Source: Zymoseptoria tritici IPO323 (lineage: Eukaryota > Ascomycota > Dothideomycetes > Mycosphaerellales > Mycosphaerellaceae). Taken from it: a stretch of DNA of 64,000 nt. The position numbers were made by a program, and so were the translations under genes. The stretch spans positions 3,844,001 through 3,908,000 of the forward strand of contig NC_018218.1 in the NCBI RefSeq assembly GCF_000219625.1, in the 5' to 3' direction. Below, in pieces: positions 10,441-22,514 of the stretch; positions within the stretch are counted from its first letter, which is position 1, and every line of letters begins with the position of its first letter. The notes below the pieces were generated by a model. That model was not told the origin of the DNA. It did no database searches and saw only the letters and a program-made list of their open reading frames with translations.

Positions 10441-12440
10441 TTACCAATTGTCAAAGGAGTCGAGCTCCTCTCGCGAAAGGCGAGCCGCGACACCCTTCGA
10501 CTTGAGCCGCTTAGCTGGTGCGGGCTCGAGCTCCGCGCCGCCATCCCCATCGCCATCTGCGTCGCCATCCACGTTCGCTCTCTTCTCCTTCCTTGACCTC
10601 CTCCTCGCCTGCTTCTCCTCCTTCTCGCGGGCCATGTGCTCCTCGAGACTCGGAGAGTCTGGAAGGGTCTTAACGGTACCACGCGAGCCACTAATCTGCT
10701 TCTCGCGCCAGTTCTTGTAGAACAATGAGTCCTCAATCAAAGTCCGGTGCACCCTCGCCGCCTTCTGCGCGGCTCGCAATACCTCTACCGGTGGAGGTTT
10801 GTGACGTCTCTGGGGATCCGTGGGGAAATGAACCTCGTGCCAACCAGCTTGAACCATCTTCGCGATCCCCGTAGTGTCGTCGAGGTCAAATGGAGCACTC
10901 CTCTTGTCGAAAACGGTCCACCAATCGGCGGTCGTCTTCAAGCCCATTTTCGCGGCAAACTCTTGCTCTGCTGGAGTGAGAGCCGCGATATTGCCCTCCT
11001 CTGCGTCAGGATCCTCCTCCTCCACAGTCTCCCTCGACTTGGGTGCTCGTTTTTTCGGCGTTCTGCCGCCAGCCGCGTTGCTCGACTTCTTGGAAGCAGG
11101 CGTCTCGGGAGCACCCACTGCGGTCTTCGACTTCTTGGAAGCAGGCGTCTCGGGAGCATCCACTGCGTTAGAACCGCGTTTGGCGCCCTTCTCTTCCTTG
11201 GGCGGCGAGACTTGACCACCACTGCTCTTTTGTCCACCACGAGTCCCAGACCGCGGCTGGGCGCTGACAGGCCGGTCGCGGTTCATCGGGGGGGTTGACG
11301 CACGCCTGTCGAGGACGTTGGAGACTTTGGGGGTCTCTGGAGCGCGAGCCGGTTTTCTGCCGTCTGCTTTCGGTGCTGTTCGTGATTTGCGCTTGACAGG
11401 CTTCCCCTCCTCCGATTCTCCAGCATTTGGCAATAGCAAGATGTCAGATGGATCCTTCTTGGAGCCCACGGCTTTTACGGGGTTGACCCTTTGCTTAAGA
11501 CTGAAGGGGCCGGTCTTCACGGGGGTCTCGCTCTCCGCTGTCGGTATCAGGAAATCGTAACTGTCATAATCCTCCCCCTTGATCGCCGGGTTGCTCGACT
11601 CCTGCTCCTCGCGGGCCTTGCCCTTGGGAGCCCTCTGATCGCGGGCCTTCTGATCGTGGGCCTTCTGATCGCGAGCCTTCTGATCGTGGGCCTTCTGATC
11701 GTGGGCCTTCGGATCGCGGGGCTTCAGATCGCGGGGCTTCTTGGCCAAGTTCTTCTCATCGACGGCAGACTCGTCCTCAAGCTCCTTGTCCTGGATGTCA
11801 AGAAGCCCGTCGTCCTCGTCACCTGAACCCTCCACTTTCATGGCCTCCTGATCAAATAACCCGGAGCAATTCGCGAGGATTCCGAGAGCATCAGTCGCAT
11901 ACAGCTTGTGCGCATCGTGTTGATCTGATGGAATTTCCTGGCCGTCTTCTTCGTCTTTGGGGAGCCCGACGCCGTCGAGCGAAGTCTGGTAGTATGTGAA
12001 AGCCTGTTTCAAGCCCGCGCGATACTTCGGATCTTTCATGGTCGTGTCCCAATGCTTGAAAGCCCTCACCATCTTCTCCATTACGGTAACGAGCTTGGCC
12101 TGCGTGAATCACGTTAGCCGAGCAAACCACGTGAGTCGTGCTGTGGAAACACTGACGACATGTCCTCCCGCCGAGAGCTCGAGGGCGTCGAGGTGGTGCT
12201 TGAAGATGTCCGGAACATAGAAGCCGCCTTCCACAACGTGGCCCGCGTATTTCTGCTGATTTTCCGCGATGACTTTGCGAGTCTCGGCGATCCCGGCCTC
12301 AACATCCGCGATGTCCTTTTTCAGCTCGGCATTCTCCATCTCCATGGCTTCGAACTGAGCCTGGCGCTCTCTGAGTCTTTGTCAGTCCATGATGAGAGAA
12401 GATGAAGTGGTTGTAAGAGCGCAACGTACGGTTGCTTCAT
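10441..12440 (-). CDS. Unknown basic, low-complexity nuclear-type protein (627 aa, 3 exons)
   Basis: Model: 12440-12430, 12370-12157, 12099-10441. The first exon is only 11 nt (ATGAAGCAACC) with donor GTACGT. The second intron has donor GTCAGT and a CTAAC branch point. Joined exons stay in frame. The N-terminus (residues about 10-50) is a probable coiled coil. The middle is disordered and Lys/Pro/Ser rich, with a run of DQKAHDQKAR repeats (near 11635-11740) and a tandem duplication of APETPASKK (near 11085-11165). Residues about 430-530 (around 10690-11000) are more ordered, with Trp-containing DWWTVFDKR. The tail is Lys/Arg rich, suggesting nuclear location (inference). No family recognised. 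It is the first gene beside the RIP island, separated only by the minisatellite. Confidence 0.7.
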
Positions 12441-13005
12441 GTTCGCTTGGTGGGCGCTGGGCCAAGTGCTACTGTGTGATGATAGGCTGCCGTTCGCTTT
12501 GTCCGGATGGTGGAGGTGATGTTGGTGGAAGAAAGTTGAAAAGAACAAAGATGTGTTTGTGTTCCAAAGAAGCGGGCCGGCGGGATCGTGATGACAAAGC
12601 TTTGAAAGCGCGCTAGTGCACGTGGCTGGGGGAGCTTCAGGAAGTGAATTTCTCTGACATGTGCTGGAACTGGCACATGATGTTCACTGGGCAGGCACAT
12701 GGGTCGACGGGAGAAGTGAATATTGGTAAGACAATAGAATTTGGAGCGATCTGCTCCATGACGCGAGCCGTTTCAAAGTCTTAGCCTCAATGCTTCTTGT
12801 TTATTGTGGACGCCCGCCCACGCTGTACACCTATCGACTTGGAACGTACTTCCGTCGTCTGTCGCGGACCTCGTCCAGCTCTGAACAGGCGGCCAAGCCT
12901 GTCGACATGACCCTCTCCTCTTGTCCAGCCTTGACAATGTTACACGCAGGCACACCCTTCGCGCAACTGCTCCTTCATCCTCGAAAGACCTGATTATTGA
13001 GTCAG
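12441..13005. other. Intergenic region, no gene seen
   Basis: Lies between the 5' end of the upstream minus-strand gene and the 3' end of the next. Short frames on both strands lack recognisable features. It presumably carries the promoter of the 10441-12440 gene. Confidence 0.4.
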
Positions 13006-13474
13006 CTACCTGGAGAACAAGTCAACGGCGGTCGTCATACGTGTGCTTGCTTTCTTTTCGGCGGCGCCGTCTGGGAAGTCTTTGACCAGACCAGCATGTT
13101 GGACACGTGTGCGCGCGTTCATGATGCGCAGGAGTTCCTCGTGATTCTTCTCCTGCTGTTTGATCTTGTATTGTCTGTACGCTGGATCCCAGAGGGACTT
13201 GGTGTCGAGCCTCTCGTCACTGTTGACGGCTTGCTTGTTATCGTGGTCGGCCTCGCGGTTGCCAGCTTCATTGTCTTTTGGATTTTGGTGGTCGACACAG
13301 CCGGGGTGGGTGATCTGCAGGTGCTCGCGTTGGCGCATGATCATTGCACGGCGCGCAGAAGCGGTCACACTGTATTCTGATTAGCGGTCGGGCGTTGAGT
13401 CGTGGACAGTGTTGAACTCACGCAGCATTCGTGCTGGACGGCATGGCTTGATCGTTGAGAATGTTACCGGCCAT
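13006..13474 (-). CDS. Small hydrophilic protein of unknown function (138 aa, 2 exons)
   Basis: Model: 13474-13422 and 13369-13006. The intron has donor GTGAGT, a CTAAT branch point and a CAG acceptor; joining keeps the frame. The start (MAGNILNDQAMPSS) is the first ATG, with ACC before it. The protein is charged, without signal peptide or membrane segment. A helical, Gln/Lys/Glu-rich stretch (SLWDPAYRQYKIKQQEKNHE, about residues 70-95) is followed by LLRIMNARTR. No family recognised. A possible further splice at the stop (GTAGCTGAC...CAG) would give a 20-nt intron, too short to accept. Confidence 0.5.
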
Positions 13475-14649
13475 GGTGGCAGGCTTGGGTAGTAGGGAGG
13501 AATTGCAAAGGGTAGAGCGTTTGAGGTTGTCGGAGGTGAAGTTCAAAGCTGGAGGACGGAAGAAGATTTGAAGGAGGTGAATTTCCTGCCAACCACAATC
13601 AAAAGATCCGCAGACAAACATTTTTGTCCAAATAAATCTGTACCAGGACTTGCTGAGTTCCCTCTGCGACGTTTCTCAACCTGAAGTTGGTATCTTTTAT
13701 AGCTTTTCATCTTGGCTATCCCTGGTCGATTCGTCCTCTGCCAGACGGGATGCATGTGAAGTCATTTAGCGCCAAAGTTTATTGTGCCGCCGTACCATTC
13801 GACGGGAGGCTTCGCTGTCCATGGCCTGGACTCACGCTTCCAGTCACCCACTTCCATCCTCCGAGCTGTCCATCAGCGACCACGCACCCCGATTTTCATC
13901 GCCTAGAAAGAGATGGGCATACAGAATGGGCAACAGAACTGGCAAAGGCATGCAGATCGAAAGCTGAAAGAGATGGGTGCGAAGGGACACTGGGCAGGAC
14001 GACTGGAATGACACTGCAGGATATGAATGGCTTGCCGATCTTCGACGGAAGAGCGCAGAAATGAAGAGATCGAGGGAGATTTGGAAGGAGGTGAGCTCTG
14101 AGTCTGGTGGTGTCCAAATCGATGCTACAGCGCTGCGTGTGAGCTTTGCTTCTTTGTGATAAGATACGTCAGCAACATGCGAAGACGTGGTCTCAATAGA
14201 TCAGTACTACGGCTGTACGATGTTGTCTACCCTGCTCCGAAACCTCGCCTATTCCTAAGCCCCACGGCTTAAATACGGGAGGTAATTCCATCCCCAGCGA
14301 TTCTCACTCACGCCCGCCACCACTCCCGAAATGGCCGCAAGCTCCGTGATCCGAAGACGCATCGGAGCAGCCGCCGCTCTGGAAAGCACACAGCGTTGTT
14401 AACAACCATCTACCGGTGGCGTTCGCACTGAGGCTGGGCTCGGATTGTTGCTCCTCCGATGCGGCATCCGATCTTCAGACCTCGACGAGTAGACAAACCG
14501 ACCTGCTAGCGAGAAGACACGCATACGTAGTGCCATGTCCCGGACGGACATCGGTACGCTGTAGCATCATGCTCCAATCCACCCACATAAGAAGGTAGTC
14601 TCCTCCCACTCTTCTCTTCTATATACCCATCACTTCTCCAACATCCAAG
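13475..14649. other. Intergenic region with one weak open frame
   Basis: A forward frame from ATG at 13750 to 14064 (104 codons) and an overlapping one at 13977-14159 are open but show no family resemblance; they might be exons of a small lineage-specific gene. A TATATA box-like string lies at 14620-14625, 25 bases before the next ATG. Nothing else recognised. Confidence 0.3.
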
Positions 14650-15188
14650 ATGCACTTCAATCCTCTCCTCGCCCTCGCATTCGCATCCTTCTCCTCGGCG
14701 GCCGCCGTAGCGAGAGACGACAAGCTCGTCTGGACCGTCAGCGGTCTCTCCGCGACATGCAGCAGCGACACGAGCTGCTCCTACACGTTCAGCATCGCAG
14801 GCCCGAAGTCTGCCGGAAAGAATGTACCTAGCTTCAATGCCAAGTGCGCGGCCCAAATCCCAGGATTGGACTCTACATACCGCCCTTGCACGCTGGGTCC
14901 GAATTCCGACGGAAGTCCACGTCCTTCAGCCTTTGATGCATACTTCTTCCTCGACAAGAGCGACGCCCGCTACAATTCGCTGTCAGTCCGTATGACCTAC
15001 GCGGATGGGTCTTCGTAAGTCCTGCGTTGTGTATGATTGATTAACCAACATGCTAAACAGTGATCAACAGTGGCCAGCACAGGCTGGTCGCGGGCGTAAG
15101 CCACCCCAGCTACTCGGAGTTTCAAGGCCTAAACAAGAAGACCTTTGAGATGTTCCCATTTGTGGACGGCTCGGCGTCGTCTGCCTAG
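14650..15188 (+). CDS. Small secreted cysteine-containing protein, Alt a 1/AA1-like, effector candidate
   Basis: Model: 14650-15014 and 15071-15188, 160 aa. The intron is GTAAGT...CAACAG; using the second of two nearby CAG acceptors gives a continuous C-terminus ending FVDGSASSA, while the first gives an unrelated tail. Residues 1-19 form a typical signal peptide (MHFNPLLALAFASFSSAAA). The mature protein starts with VWTVSGLSATC and has four Cys (CSSDTSC and, further on, CAAQIPG...YRPC), fitting two disulfides. The opening WTVSGLSATC...CSYTFSI resembles the beta-strand start of fungal Alt a 1-type/AA1-like secreted proteins (resemblance only). Likely secreted; role unknown. Confidence 0.75.
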
Positions 15189-15853
15189 ATGGCATTGCTC
15201 AACCGACCTGATGTGGTGGACTGTCGGATCGAGAGTGGTTGATCAGGGAGGCCCAGACCATGGAATGCTTTCGTTTGTCTTCAATTATGCAACAGAAGTC
15301 AATCGAAGCCATCACTAGGAGCATGCAACAACAGAAAAGCGATGTGGGGTGACATGAAGCATAGTGTTGGAAGACTCGCATCTTCCCACCCGTCAAACGA
15401 ACGACTCTACACACGACAAGAAAGACCGCGCGACAAGCACTGGATTTGTCGCCTAGTAGTTCGACTAGCCTCCTCATGAGCCTTCGCCTTCACTTCGTAC
15501 ACCTCCACTGCATGCCCTCTTAGTCAGACACCCAACCTTCACAAGACTGACTTCTCATTCTCGATACTTTCATCATCATCAATCATTGTTACCGGACTGA
15601 TTGGCGATCGCACTGAAATGCCCGTCGCGATTCCATTCTCAACACCCGGAGAATGACTATATGGCGGGGGGTAGTGTATCGTTGACAACTTGAGAGTAAG
15701 GTCTCCAACAGTTCAAGCCTGAGGCATCACTATTCCATAACTCCACACGTCATCTTAGCTACTTCACCTCACACATCCATCCCTTCGTTACCTTCATCCC
15801 CCTCCCTCTAGTCCTGTTCACTACCTTCTCTCCTCTCGACTCACTTCTCAATC
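15189..15853. other. Intergenic region, no gene seen
   Basis: Contains the 3' flank of the secreted protein gene and the promoter/5' leader of the next gene. From about 15730 it is pyrimidine-rich (CTCCCTCTAGTCC, CTTCTCTCCTCTCG), common just upstream of fungal starts. Confidence 0.4.
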
Positions 15854-16702
15854 ATGGACAGAGATCTCGTGCTCCCCACTTGGGCCAAGGAGTGGACCTC
15901 TCGTACTCATGTCGGCCTTTACTACGCGAGCACCCTGATCTTCGCCGTGCTGTCCATCACAGCTGTCGTGCTCGGCCTTCAAGCCTTGATACACCTCCGC
16001 GCATGCCGAATAGACATCCTCAAAGACCCGTCATCCAGGATGGCACTCTTTGCAGCGTGCAATAAGCGCGTGAGAAGCATTACAAAGTCACAGCTTTTCG
16101 TCGCCGCAGCATTCGCTACACATGCGTTCGTGCTGTACTCGGTCGACGTGGCTATCTGCATGGCCGCCATCTGGAATGACGCCTCCGAGAACTCCGATCG
16201 CTACACCTCCAGCCTGGCTATAGAGCTTGCGCACGATGCTGTTGGCATAGCCGCTGCCACTTTAGCCGCGTGCGTCATCTTTCCACTAGCCCAGGTGTTT
16301 CTCTTTGGAGCGCTACTTGCAAGGTCTCAACGACGTCTCAACCCTGAAGCTACACTGGCCGCTTACATACCGGAAGCACGGATCATGACGACTCATCTGG
16401 GACAACTCTGGTCGATGATGGCGTTCTGTCTGGTTGCATACTGGCCCACCTTTGAACGTACCGTCCTACGATTGAGTTTGGCCGAAGCTGCTTTTGCGAC
16501 CGCGATGGTGTGGCTGCATCTCAGCTACAGGCTCACCTTTCGCGAGGACCTGGTCGCCGGTGTACTCGAGGGTAGTCCGCATTCCGCGTTGGAGAAGCAA
16601 ACGCTCCTCTTGTTCTCTGGCAGCACAATTGCAAACAGCTTGCCAACTTACGATGCGATCAACAGAAGCGAATCAGTGCGGGGCGAGAAGCAGGAAGTGT
16701 GA
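15854..16702 (+). CDS. Multi-pass membrane protein of unknown function (282 aa)
   Basis: Single exon. About five or six hydrophobic segments can be seen: residues about 24-48 (YYASTLIFAVLSITAVVLGL), 80-108, 125-155 (AVGIAAATLAACVIFPLAQV), 180-197 and 205-225. The C-terminal 50 residues are hydrophilic. The start is the first ATG in a CAATCATGG context. No signal peptide distinct from the first membrane span. No transporter, receptor or enzyme motif recognised. Typical of lineage-specific fungal membrane proteins. Confidence 0.6.
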   Translation: MDRDLVLPTWAKEWTSRTHVGLYYASTLIFAVLSITAVVLGLQALIHLRACRIDILKDPSSRMALFAACNKRVRSITKSQLFVAAAFATHAFVLYSVDVAICMAAIWNDASENSDRYTSSLAIELAHDAVGIAAATLAACVIFPLAQVFLFGALLARSQRRLNPEATLAAYIPEARIMTTHLGQLWSMMAFCLVAYWPTFERTVLRLSLAEAAFATAMVWLHLSYRLTFREDLVAGVLEGSPHSALEKQTLLLFSGSTIANSLPTYDAINRSESVRGEKQEV

Positions 16703-16712
16703 GAGTGTGTGT

Positions 16713-16773
16713 TATAGAGGGAGAGGGAGAGGGAGAGAGAGAGGGAGAGGGACAGAGAAAGAGAGAGAGAGGA
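16713..16773. repeat. GA-rich simple repeat
   Basis: Purine tract of GAGAGG/GAGA units beginning just after the stop of the membrane-protein gene. Low complexity; slippage-prone. Confidence 0.7.
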
Positions 16774-17309
16774 AATGAGGGCCCTACGCAATCTAAAGCG
16801 GGCCTAGAGTGTATCATTCATCGTTTGCAGTACTGCTCTACAGACTTGAGAACATCGTGAATCTTGTTCATCGATTGACACCACGGCGCAATCGTTCCTG
16901 CTTCGCATAATCATTTCTTTACGAAGCAACGCTCTCGTCCCGCATGCACTGTGAACTCACTTCACCCGGTCCCAGCATGATGTCGGGCTTTCTCCACCTC
17001 CTCTCCACGTTCAGCCGCATGCTGGACCGTCTTCCTGCCCACTTCCCTGCGGTAACGCTTCGGCGACTCAAGTGTCATGAGCGAATTACAAGCTGATCCT
17101 TCGCCAAGCGTTGACAGGGTCGCTCTCTGCTTTGCGCTCGAGCTGTCTCCTCGGTTCGTCCAAATTGCGCAACATTGCAAGTTTATCATCAGGTAGCCCA
17201 GCACTTGCATACCCGCCAGGGCAGAGAGGATGCTGGCATCTCAATGTGTTTTCCTTCATCACAGCTGAAGCCATGTTGCTTTTCTGTCTCAAATCTTTGC
17301 CCCTCCTCA
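16774..17309. other. Intergenic region between converging genes
   Basis: 3' flanks of the membrane-protein gene (plus) and the IMP4 gene (minus). Short open frames on both strands have no recognisable features. Confidence 0.4.
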
Positions 17310-18197
17310 TCACAGATAGTCCTTCTTCTTGCTGGTCCGAGTATACTGATTCATATGCCACTCCACGTCACCATCCTTATTCTCTGCCGTGCCTTGTCGA
17401 ATCTCAAACAAACGCATCGTCATTCGTGGTCCAACTTCGGCCAGCTCCACGCTCTGGTACGCCGTCTTGACAAAAACGTGGTGCCTCACTTCAATACTGT
17501 CTTCAATATTCTTGAATGTCACGACTCTTGAACCCAGCTTTGTTCCACCCTCTCGTGGTGGGAACAGGTGTTGCAAAATCTTCACCACACGCCGTCCCAA
17601 CGGCGTCGTGAAGCCTTCAAATATCAGATGCGGGTAGCTTTCGCTGACGGTGCCTCGGGAAGCATTGGGGATGTCGTGACGCAGGACAACGTTGTGCAAG
17701 CTGAAGGATGCGGTCGGTCCATGAGGAAAGTGTGACACGGTCATCGCGGTAGGTGTTCCTCGATGTTCGTGGAGGAGTATGAGATCGGACAGGCCGCTGG
17801 ACTTTGCGCTGCCAACAAGGTTGGGGAGTACGAGATTTCCGCGGTTCAGACGAATGCTGGTGGGGAGGAGCAGACGAATTTCTTTGGCGAATGAGGCCAG
17901 CCGACTGCTGGGGTCCCGCGAGGTGGTGACCAAAACGCGCGGATCAACGACTCCGGAGAGATGACTGTATTCATCGTCGAGCTCGAGTTCATCGTCGAGA
18001 GTGCGGTCGGCACGGGACTCGTCGTATTTGTAGTCTTGTCGCAACTGACGATCATTGGCGATGCTCGGATCCAGCTGCTTGCCCGTGGCCAGAGAGGTCT
18101 TCAGCTTCGCTCGCTTTTCCGCAATCTCGGCATCGCGCAGAGTGAGCGCCCGTCGGTACAAGTAGTCCCGACGCTGTCGCGCCTGTCGTCGGATCAT
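17310..18197 (-). CDS. IMP4: U3 snoRNP protein IMP4 (Brix domain)
   Basis: IMP4 is part of the Mpp10-Imp3-Imp4 subcomplex of the U3 snoRNP/small-subunit processome and acts in the nucleolus in 18S rRNA processing. The 295-aa product starts [18 protein letters not shown], the conserved IMP4 N-terminus, which is why the ATG at 18197 is preferred to in-frame codons upstream. The Brix domain spans about residues 80-275, including [19 protein letters not shown] and [12 protein letters not shown]. Length matches the family (about 290 aa). Single exon. It diverges from UPF1 with about 350 bp between starts, so the two may share a promoter region. Confidence 0.95.
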   Translation of the reverse strand: MIRRQARQRRDYLYRRALTLRDAEIAEKRAKLKTSLATGKQLDPSIANDRQLRQDYKYDESRADRTLDDELELDDEYSHLSGVVDPRVLVTTSRDPSSRLASFAKEIRLLLPTSIRLNRGNLVLPNLVGSAKSSGLSDLILLHEHRGTPTAMTVSHFPHGPTASFSLHNVVLRHDIPNASRGTVSESYPHLIFEGFTTPLGRRVVKILQHLFPPREGGTKLGSRVVTFKNIEDSIEVRHHVFVKTAYQSVELAEVGPRMTMRLFEIRQGTAENKDGDVEWHMNQYTRTSKKKDYL

Positions 18198-18553
18198 GTT
18201 GTGCTGTGTGTGTGTGTGTGGTATAGCAGAGGCGGTTGATCTAGAAAGTAAATTTCCCCCCACAGCCAGCGACGACCCGCACTAGTTCAACTTTCGCTAC
18301 TCCCACGTCCGACCCAAACGACACGGATTACCTTCACGTCCACTCCACGATCCGGATCAACGGCTGGACAGCCTTGTTCCATACACGCCTCAACACCGAG
18401 AACCACCAGGGACCACCCATCCTCCTGAAGCTGGGCTGCGCGACACCATCCGCCTCCGCCGCCACTCCCGGCCAGTTTCTACCCTCCGCTCCGACACCTT
18501 CTTTCTCATCAACTCCGCAATCCGATCAACCACACATCTTACCGTCCTCCACC

Positions 18554-21500
18554 ATGGAGGGTGCGTTCACCCATGTGGCCAATCACCTGGTCGGCGACTC
18601 GGCTTCTGCCATCAACGAAGGCGACGACCTCTCCACCCTCGACGCCGGCGAAAGCGCATTGGACAGCGAATATGGGCGCGGAAACCTGAACGGTGGACCG
18701 CGCAGGAGACGAGGTGGAGATGACGATGAGACACACGTCTTCGACGATGATGACGACCTGGAATCGCTCGCGAGCCACGCGATCAATGGTGCAAACGGAC
18801 ACCCGGCCCCGGCGCAGGAAGAGATGGAGCTGCCCGCACACGCTTGTGCATACTGCGGTATTCACAACCCGGGTTCAGTCGTCAAGTGCCTGTCGTGCAC
18901 CAAGTGGTTCTGTTCTGCACGGGGCAATACCTCTTCCAGTCACATCATCAACCATTTGGTCCGCGCACGCCACAAGGAAGTCCAGTTACATCCCTCTTCA
19001 CCACTGGGTGACACCACGTTGGAGTGCTACAATTGCGGTACGAAGAATGTTTTCCTCCTCGGATTCATCCCAGCCAAGAGCGACACCGTCGTGGTCCTAC
19101 TCTGCCGGCAGCCATGTGCTGCCATGCCCAGCAGCAAGGACATGAATTGGGATACCTCCAAGTGGCAGCCACTGATCGAGGATCGATCTTTCCTGCCATG
19201 GCTCGTCAACACTCCCACGGACCAAGAGCAAATGCGCGCGCGCCAGTTGCAGCCCCAGGTCATCGCCAAGCTGGAAGAGATGTGGAAGGACAACACCAAT
19301 GCCACGATTCAAGACCTCGAGAAGAGTGCGGGCATCGACGATGAACCTGCTCCGGTCTTGCTGCGTTACGACGACGCGTACCAATACCAGAACGTTTTCG
19401 GTCCGCTGGTTAAGATCGAGGCCGATTACGATCGCAAGCTCAAAGAGTCACAGAGCCAGGACAACCTCATCGTGCGCTGGGACTTTGGTCTGAACAACAA
19501 ACATCTTGCCTCCTTCGTCTTGCCCAAGCTTGAGCTGGGAGATGTCAAGCTAGCTGTTGGCGATGAGATGCGGCTGCGCTACACTGGAGAGCTCCGTCCG
19601 CACTGGGAAGGCGTCGGGTACGTGATCAAGATTCCGAACAACCAAAGCGACGAGGTCACCATTGAGCTGCGCGCCAGGGGCGACCACAAATCTGTGCCGA
19701 CTGAGTGCACCCACAACTTCACCGCGGACTATGTATGGAAGGCCACCTCGTTCGACCGCATGCAACTTGCCATGAAGACCTTTGCAGTTGACGAGATGTC
19801 TGTTTCTGGCTATATCTTCCACCGCCTTCTTGGACACGAGGTTGCTGCCGCGCCGATGAAGGTTCAGATGCCACGCAAGTTCAGCGTTCCTAACCTCCCC
19901 GATCTCAACGGCTCGCAAATTCAAGCTGTCAAGTCGGTCCTGCAGAAACCTCTGAGCTTGATTCAAGGCCCACCTGGAACCGGCAAGACCGTCACATCGG
20001 CCACGATCATCTACCACCTCTCCAAGATCAATGGAGGACAAGTTCTTGTTTGTGCGCCATCCAACGTTGCCGTTGATCAACTCTGCGAGCGCATTCACAT
20101 CACCGGCCTCAAGGTCGTTCGCGTGACTGCAAAGTCCCGGGAGGACGTCGAATCGAACGTCGGCTTTCTTTCCTTGCACCGACAAGTGCAGATGAACGAT
20201 ACCAATATGGAGTTGAACAAACTGAACCAGCTCAAAGCCGAGCTCGGAGAATTGTCCAGCCAAGACGAGAAGAAGTTCAAGACGCTCACGCGTGCTGCTG
20301 AGCGCGAGATTCTCCAGAATGCAGATGTCATCTGCTGCACGTGTGTTGGTGCTGGCGACCCAAGACTGGCCAAGCTCAAATTCCGCACCGTCCTCATCGA
20401 TGAAAGCACCCAATCCGCAGAGCCCGAATGCATGATCCCTCTCGTGTTGGGCTGCAAACAGGTCGTCCTTGTGGGAGACCACCAACAGCTCGGCCCTGTC
20501 ATCATGAACAAGAAAGCAGCCAAGGCAGGCCTCAATCAATCTCTTTTTGAGCGTCTCGTCATTCTTGGATGTGCGCCAATCAGACTCAATGTCCAATACC
20601 GCATGCATCCGTGCTTGTCCGATTTCCCCTCCAACATGTTCTACGAGGGTTCCCTGCAGAACGGTGTCACCATGCAGCAGCGTCTGCGCAAGGATGTCGA
20701 CTTTCCATGGCCAGTCGCTGATTCCCCAATGATGTTCTGGTCCAACTTGGGCAATGAGGAGATCAGTGCGTCGGGCACTTCGTATCTCAACCGGACCGAA
20801 GCTCAGAACGTGGAGAAGCTCGTGACGCGCTTTTTCAAAGCAGGCGTCAGCCCTTCGGCCATCGGTATCATCACACCGTACGAGGGCCAGCGCTCGTATG
20901 TCGTTCAGAGCATGCAACAAACCGGCACGTTCAAGAAGGAGCACTACAAGGAAGTTGAAGTCGCCTCCGTCGATGCATTCCAGGGTAGAGAGAAGGACTT
21001 CATTGTCTTGTCTTGTGTGCGCAGCAATGATCATCAAGGCATTGGATTCCTGAGCGACCCAAGACGTCTCAACGTTGCGCTCACACGCGCCAAGTACGGA
21101 TTGGTCATTCTGGGCAACCCTAAAGTCCTCAGCAAGCATCCCTTGTGGCACTACCTGCTACTTCACTTCAAGGAGAGGAATTGTCTGGTTGAAGGGCCGT
21201 TGAACAATCTCCAAGTTTCGCTGCTGCAGTTCAGCCGACCAAAGACATCGTACCGTGGTCCTCAACGCTATCAAATGGCTTACCAGCATGCGAACCACAT
21301 GGCCACCGCTACTGGCAATCGCATGACCGGTCGTCGTGGGGATGGGCCACCTGGAGCCGACAATGGCAGCATCGTCGGCTACATCCCAGACGATGTGTCC
21401 TCTATCCACTCATCTGCTCTGGGTGGGGCCGCGTTGCCGACACAGTACCCGCCGATGTTTCAGCGATTTCAAGAGTCGTGGCCAACTCTCAACGATCACC

Positions 21501-21832
21501 AGCGCAACGGAACCATTGGCGACAGATCTCACTATGCCCCAGAGTCTGTAGCAGGGCAGAGTGTTGCTGCCAGTGAGATTACCGACGTCACCACCAACGG
21601 CTCAGTCAAGCCAGGCCAGGGAGGAGTCAGCTTGGCTGGCCTCAGTATCAATGATCTCAACAAGCAAGCGTCTCTCTCCCAATCCGACAAGCTCCGCCGA
21701 TATGTCGAGGGTCAAGGCAATCCTCAGCCGCCAATCGGGGCCGGCCGCAACAGATCTACATTGGAGGACGAAGACGCGCGCAGCGTGAGCACCGCATTTG
21801 CCAGCCAAGTCGGCGTCGGTGGCTATGATTGA
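18554..21832 (+). CDS. UPF1: UPF1/NAM7 RNA helicase, nonsense-mediated decay
   Basis: Superfamily 1 ATP-dependent 5'-3' RNA helicase that binds UPF2/UPF3 and release factors and triggers decay of transcripts with premature stops; cytoplasmic. The protein has 1092 aa. The Cys/His-rich UPF2-binding domain lies at about residues 97-190 ([25 protein letters not shown]). Helicase motifs: Walker A GPPGTGKT (about 472), Walker B DEST (about 615), GDHQQLGP (about 641), YRMHP (about 682), [10 protein letters not shown] (about 806), [11 protein letters not shown] (about 842). The C-terminal ~160 residues are Gly/Ser-rich and disordered. The ATG at 18554 (CCACCATGG) is chosen over 18374 because homologous similarity is absent before it. 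Single exon. Confidence 0.96.
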   Translation: MEGAFTHVANHLVGDSASAINEGDDLSTLDAGESALDSEYGRGNLNGGPRRRRGGDDDETHVFDDDDDLESLASHAINGANGHPAPAQEEMELPAHACAYCGIHNPGSVVKCLSCTKWFCSARGNTSSSHIINHLVRARHKEVQLHPSSPLGDTTLECYNCGTKNVFLLGFIPAKSDTVVVLLCRQPCAAMPSSKDMNWDTSKWQPLIEDRSFLPWLVNTPTDQEQMRARQLQPQVIAKLEEMWKDNTNATIQDLEKSAGIDDEPAPVLLRYDDAYQYQNVFGPLVKIEADYDRKLKESQSQDNLIVRWDFGLNNKHLASFVLPKLELGDVKLAVGDEMRLRYTGELRPHWEGVGYVIKIPNNQSDEVTIELRARGDHKSVPTECTHNFTADYVWKATSFDRMQLAMKTFAVDEMSVSGYIFHRLLGHEVAAAPMKVQMPRKFSVPNLPDLNGSQIQAVKSVLQKPLSLIQGPPGTGKTVTSATIIYHLSKINGGQVLVCAPSNVAVDQLCERIHITGLKVVRVTAKSREDVESNVGFLSLHRQVQMNDTNMELNKLNQLKAELGELSSQDEKKFKTLTRAAEREILQNADVICCTCVGAGDPRLAKLKFRTVLIDESTQSAEPECMIPLVLGCKQVVLVGDHQQLGPVIMNKKAAKAGLNQSLFERLVILGCAPIRLNVQYRMHPCLSDFPSNMFYEGSLQNGVTMQQRLRKDVDFPWPVADSPMMFWSNLGNEEISASGTSYLNRTEAQNVEKLVTRFFKAGVSPSAIGIITPYEGQRSYVVQSMQQTGTFKKEHYKEVEVASVDAFQGREKDFIVLSCVRSNDHQGIGFLSDPRRLNVALTRAKYGLVILGNPKVLSKHPLWHYLLLHFKERNCLVEGPLNNLQVSLLQFSRPKTSYRGPQRYQMAYQHANHMATATGNRMTGRRGDGPPGADNGSIVGYIPDDVSSIHSSALGGAALPTQYPPMFQRFQESWPTLNDHQRNGTIGDRSHYAPESVAGQSVAASEITDVTTNGSVKPGQGGVSLAGLSINDLNKQASLSQSDKLRRYVEGQGNPQPPIGAGRNRSTLEDEDARSVSTAFASQVGVGGYD

Positions 21833-22514
21833 TTCACCAAGTTGTCGACAGTTTCTCGCGCATCGCGTTCGCGTGCAACATGAGATTCGTAAGAATGCTC
21901 AGTCTATACAGACAAGACGACGTTGCTGCAGCAAGGATACCTCCAGCCACTCAGAAATGTGCTCGTCGCAACGGCACCGAGGAAGGAGGGCACCCCGAGT
22001 CACCAGCATCCGCATCCGCATCCGCATCTTCGAATCGGCGCCCTCAGGGCCGGTTCCTGCGTATTGCCAAGTTGGGGATGGGGAGCAACGACGGGCGATG
22101 TTTCATCATTGCGCCCAAGCAGCGCATCACTCGTTCGCTTGAGAAGCTCCTCCTCGATTCGTTGTCGCGTGCCTGACCTCCTTCGCCCGGCGCAGTCAAA
22201 CAACATGTCTTAGCCAAACCGACCGTCCGTTCGAAAGCTGCCACGACCTCGCTCAGCGAAACAGCGTGCCTTCAAGTCCGCAATGCTACGTATGAGCAGG
22301 AATGATTAGCTCCAGTCACTCATTAGAGCCGAATTTGAAATTAAATTGTCGTTCAGATCGCGTGACCATTGTCGTGCAAACGAAAGTGGCTTTTTGCCTT
22401 TCAGAGATCTCCACGCCTTTGTAGATAGTGCGGACTGCAAGTATGGACAATGCTCACGAGCGACCATCGTGAGCGAACACTTCTACTACCCAATATCTCA
22501 TGTAACTGCAAGCA
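21833..22514. other. Intergenic region between converging genes
   Basis: 3' flanks of UPF1 and of the amidase gene. Holds a short hexamer run of GCATCC at about 22005-22028. No gene recognised; several overlapping short open frames are judged random. Confidence 0.4.

Noticed and set aside
13687..14159. Possible small gene in the 13475-14649 gap
   Set aside because: Two overlapping open frames without recognisable domain, weak start context and no convincing intron; mentioned only as intergenic content.
19550..21151. 533-codon open frame antisense to UPF1
   Set aside because: UPF1 has a full set of conserved helicase motifs on the other strand; the antisense frame is a codon-usage shadow.
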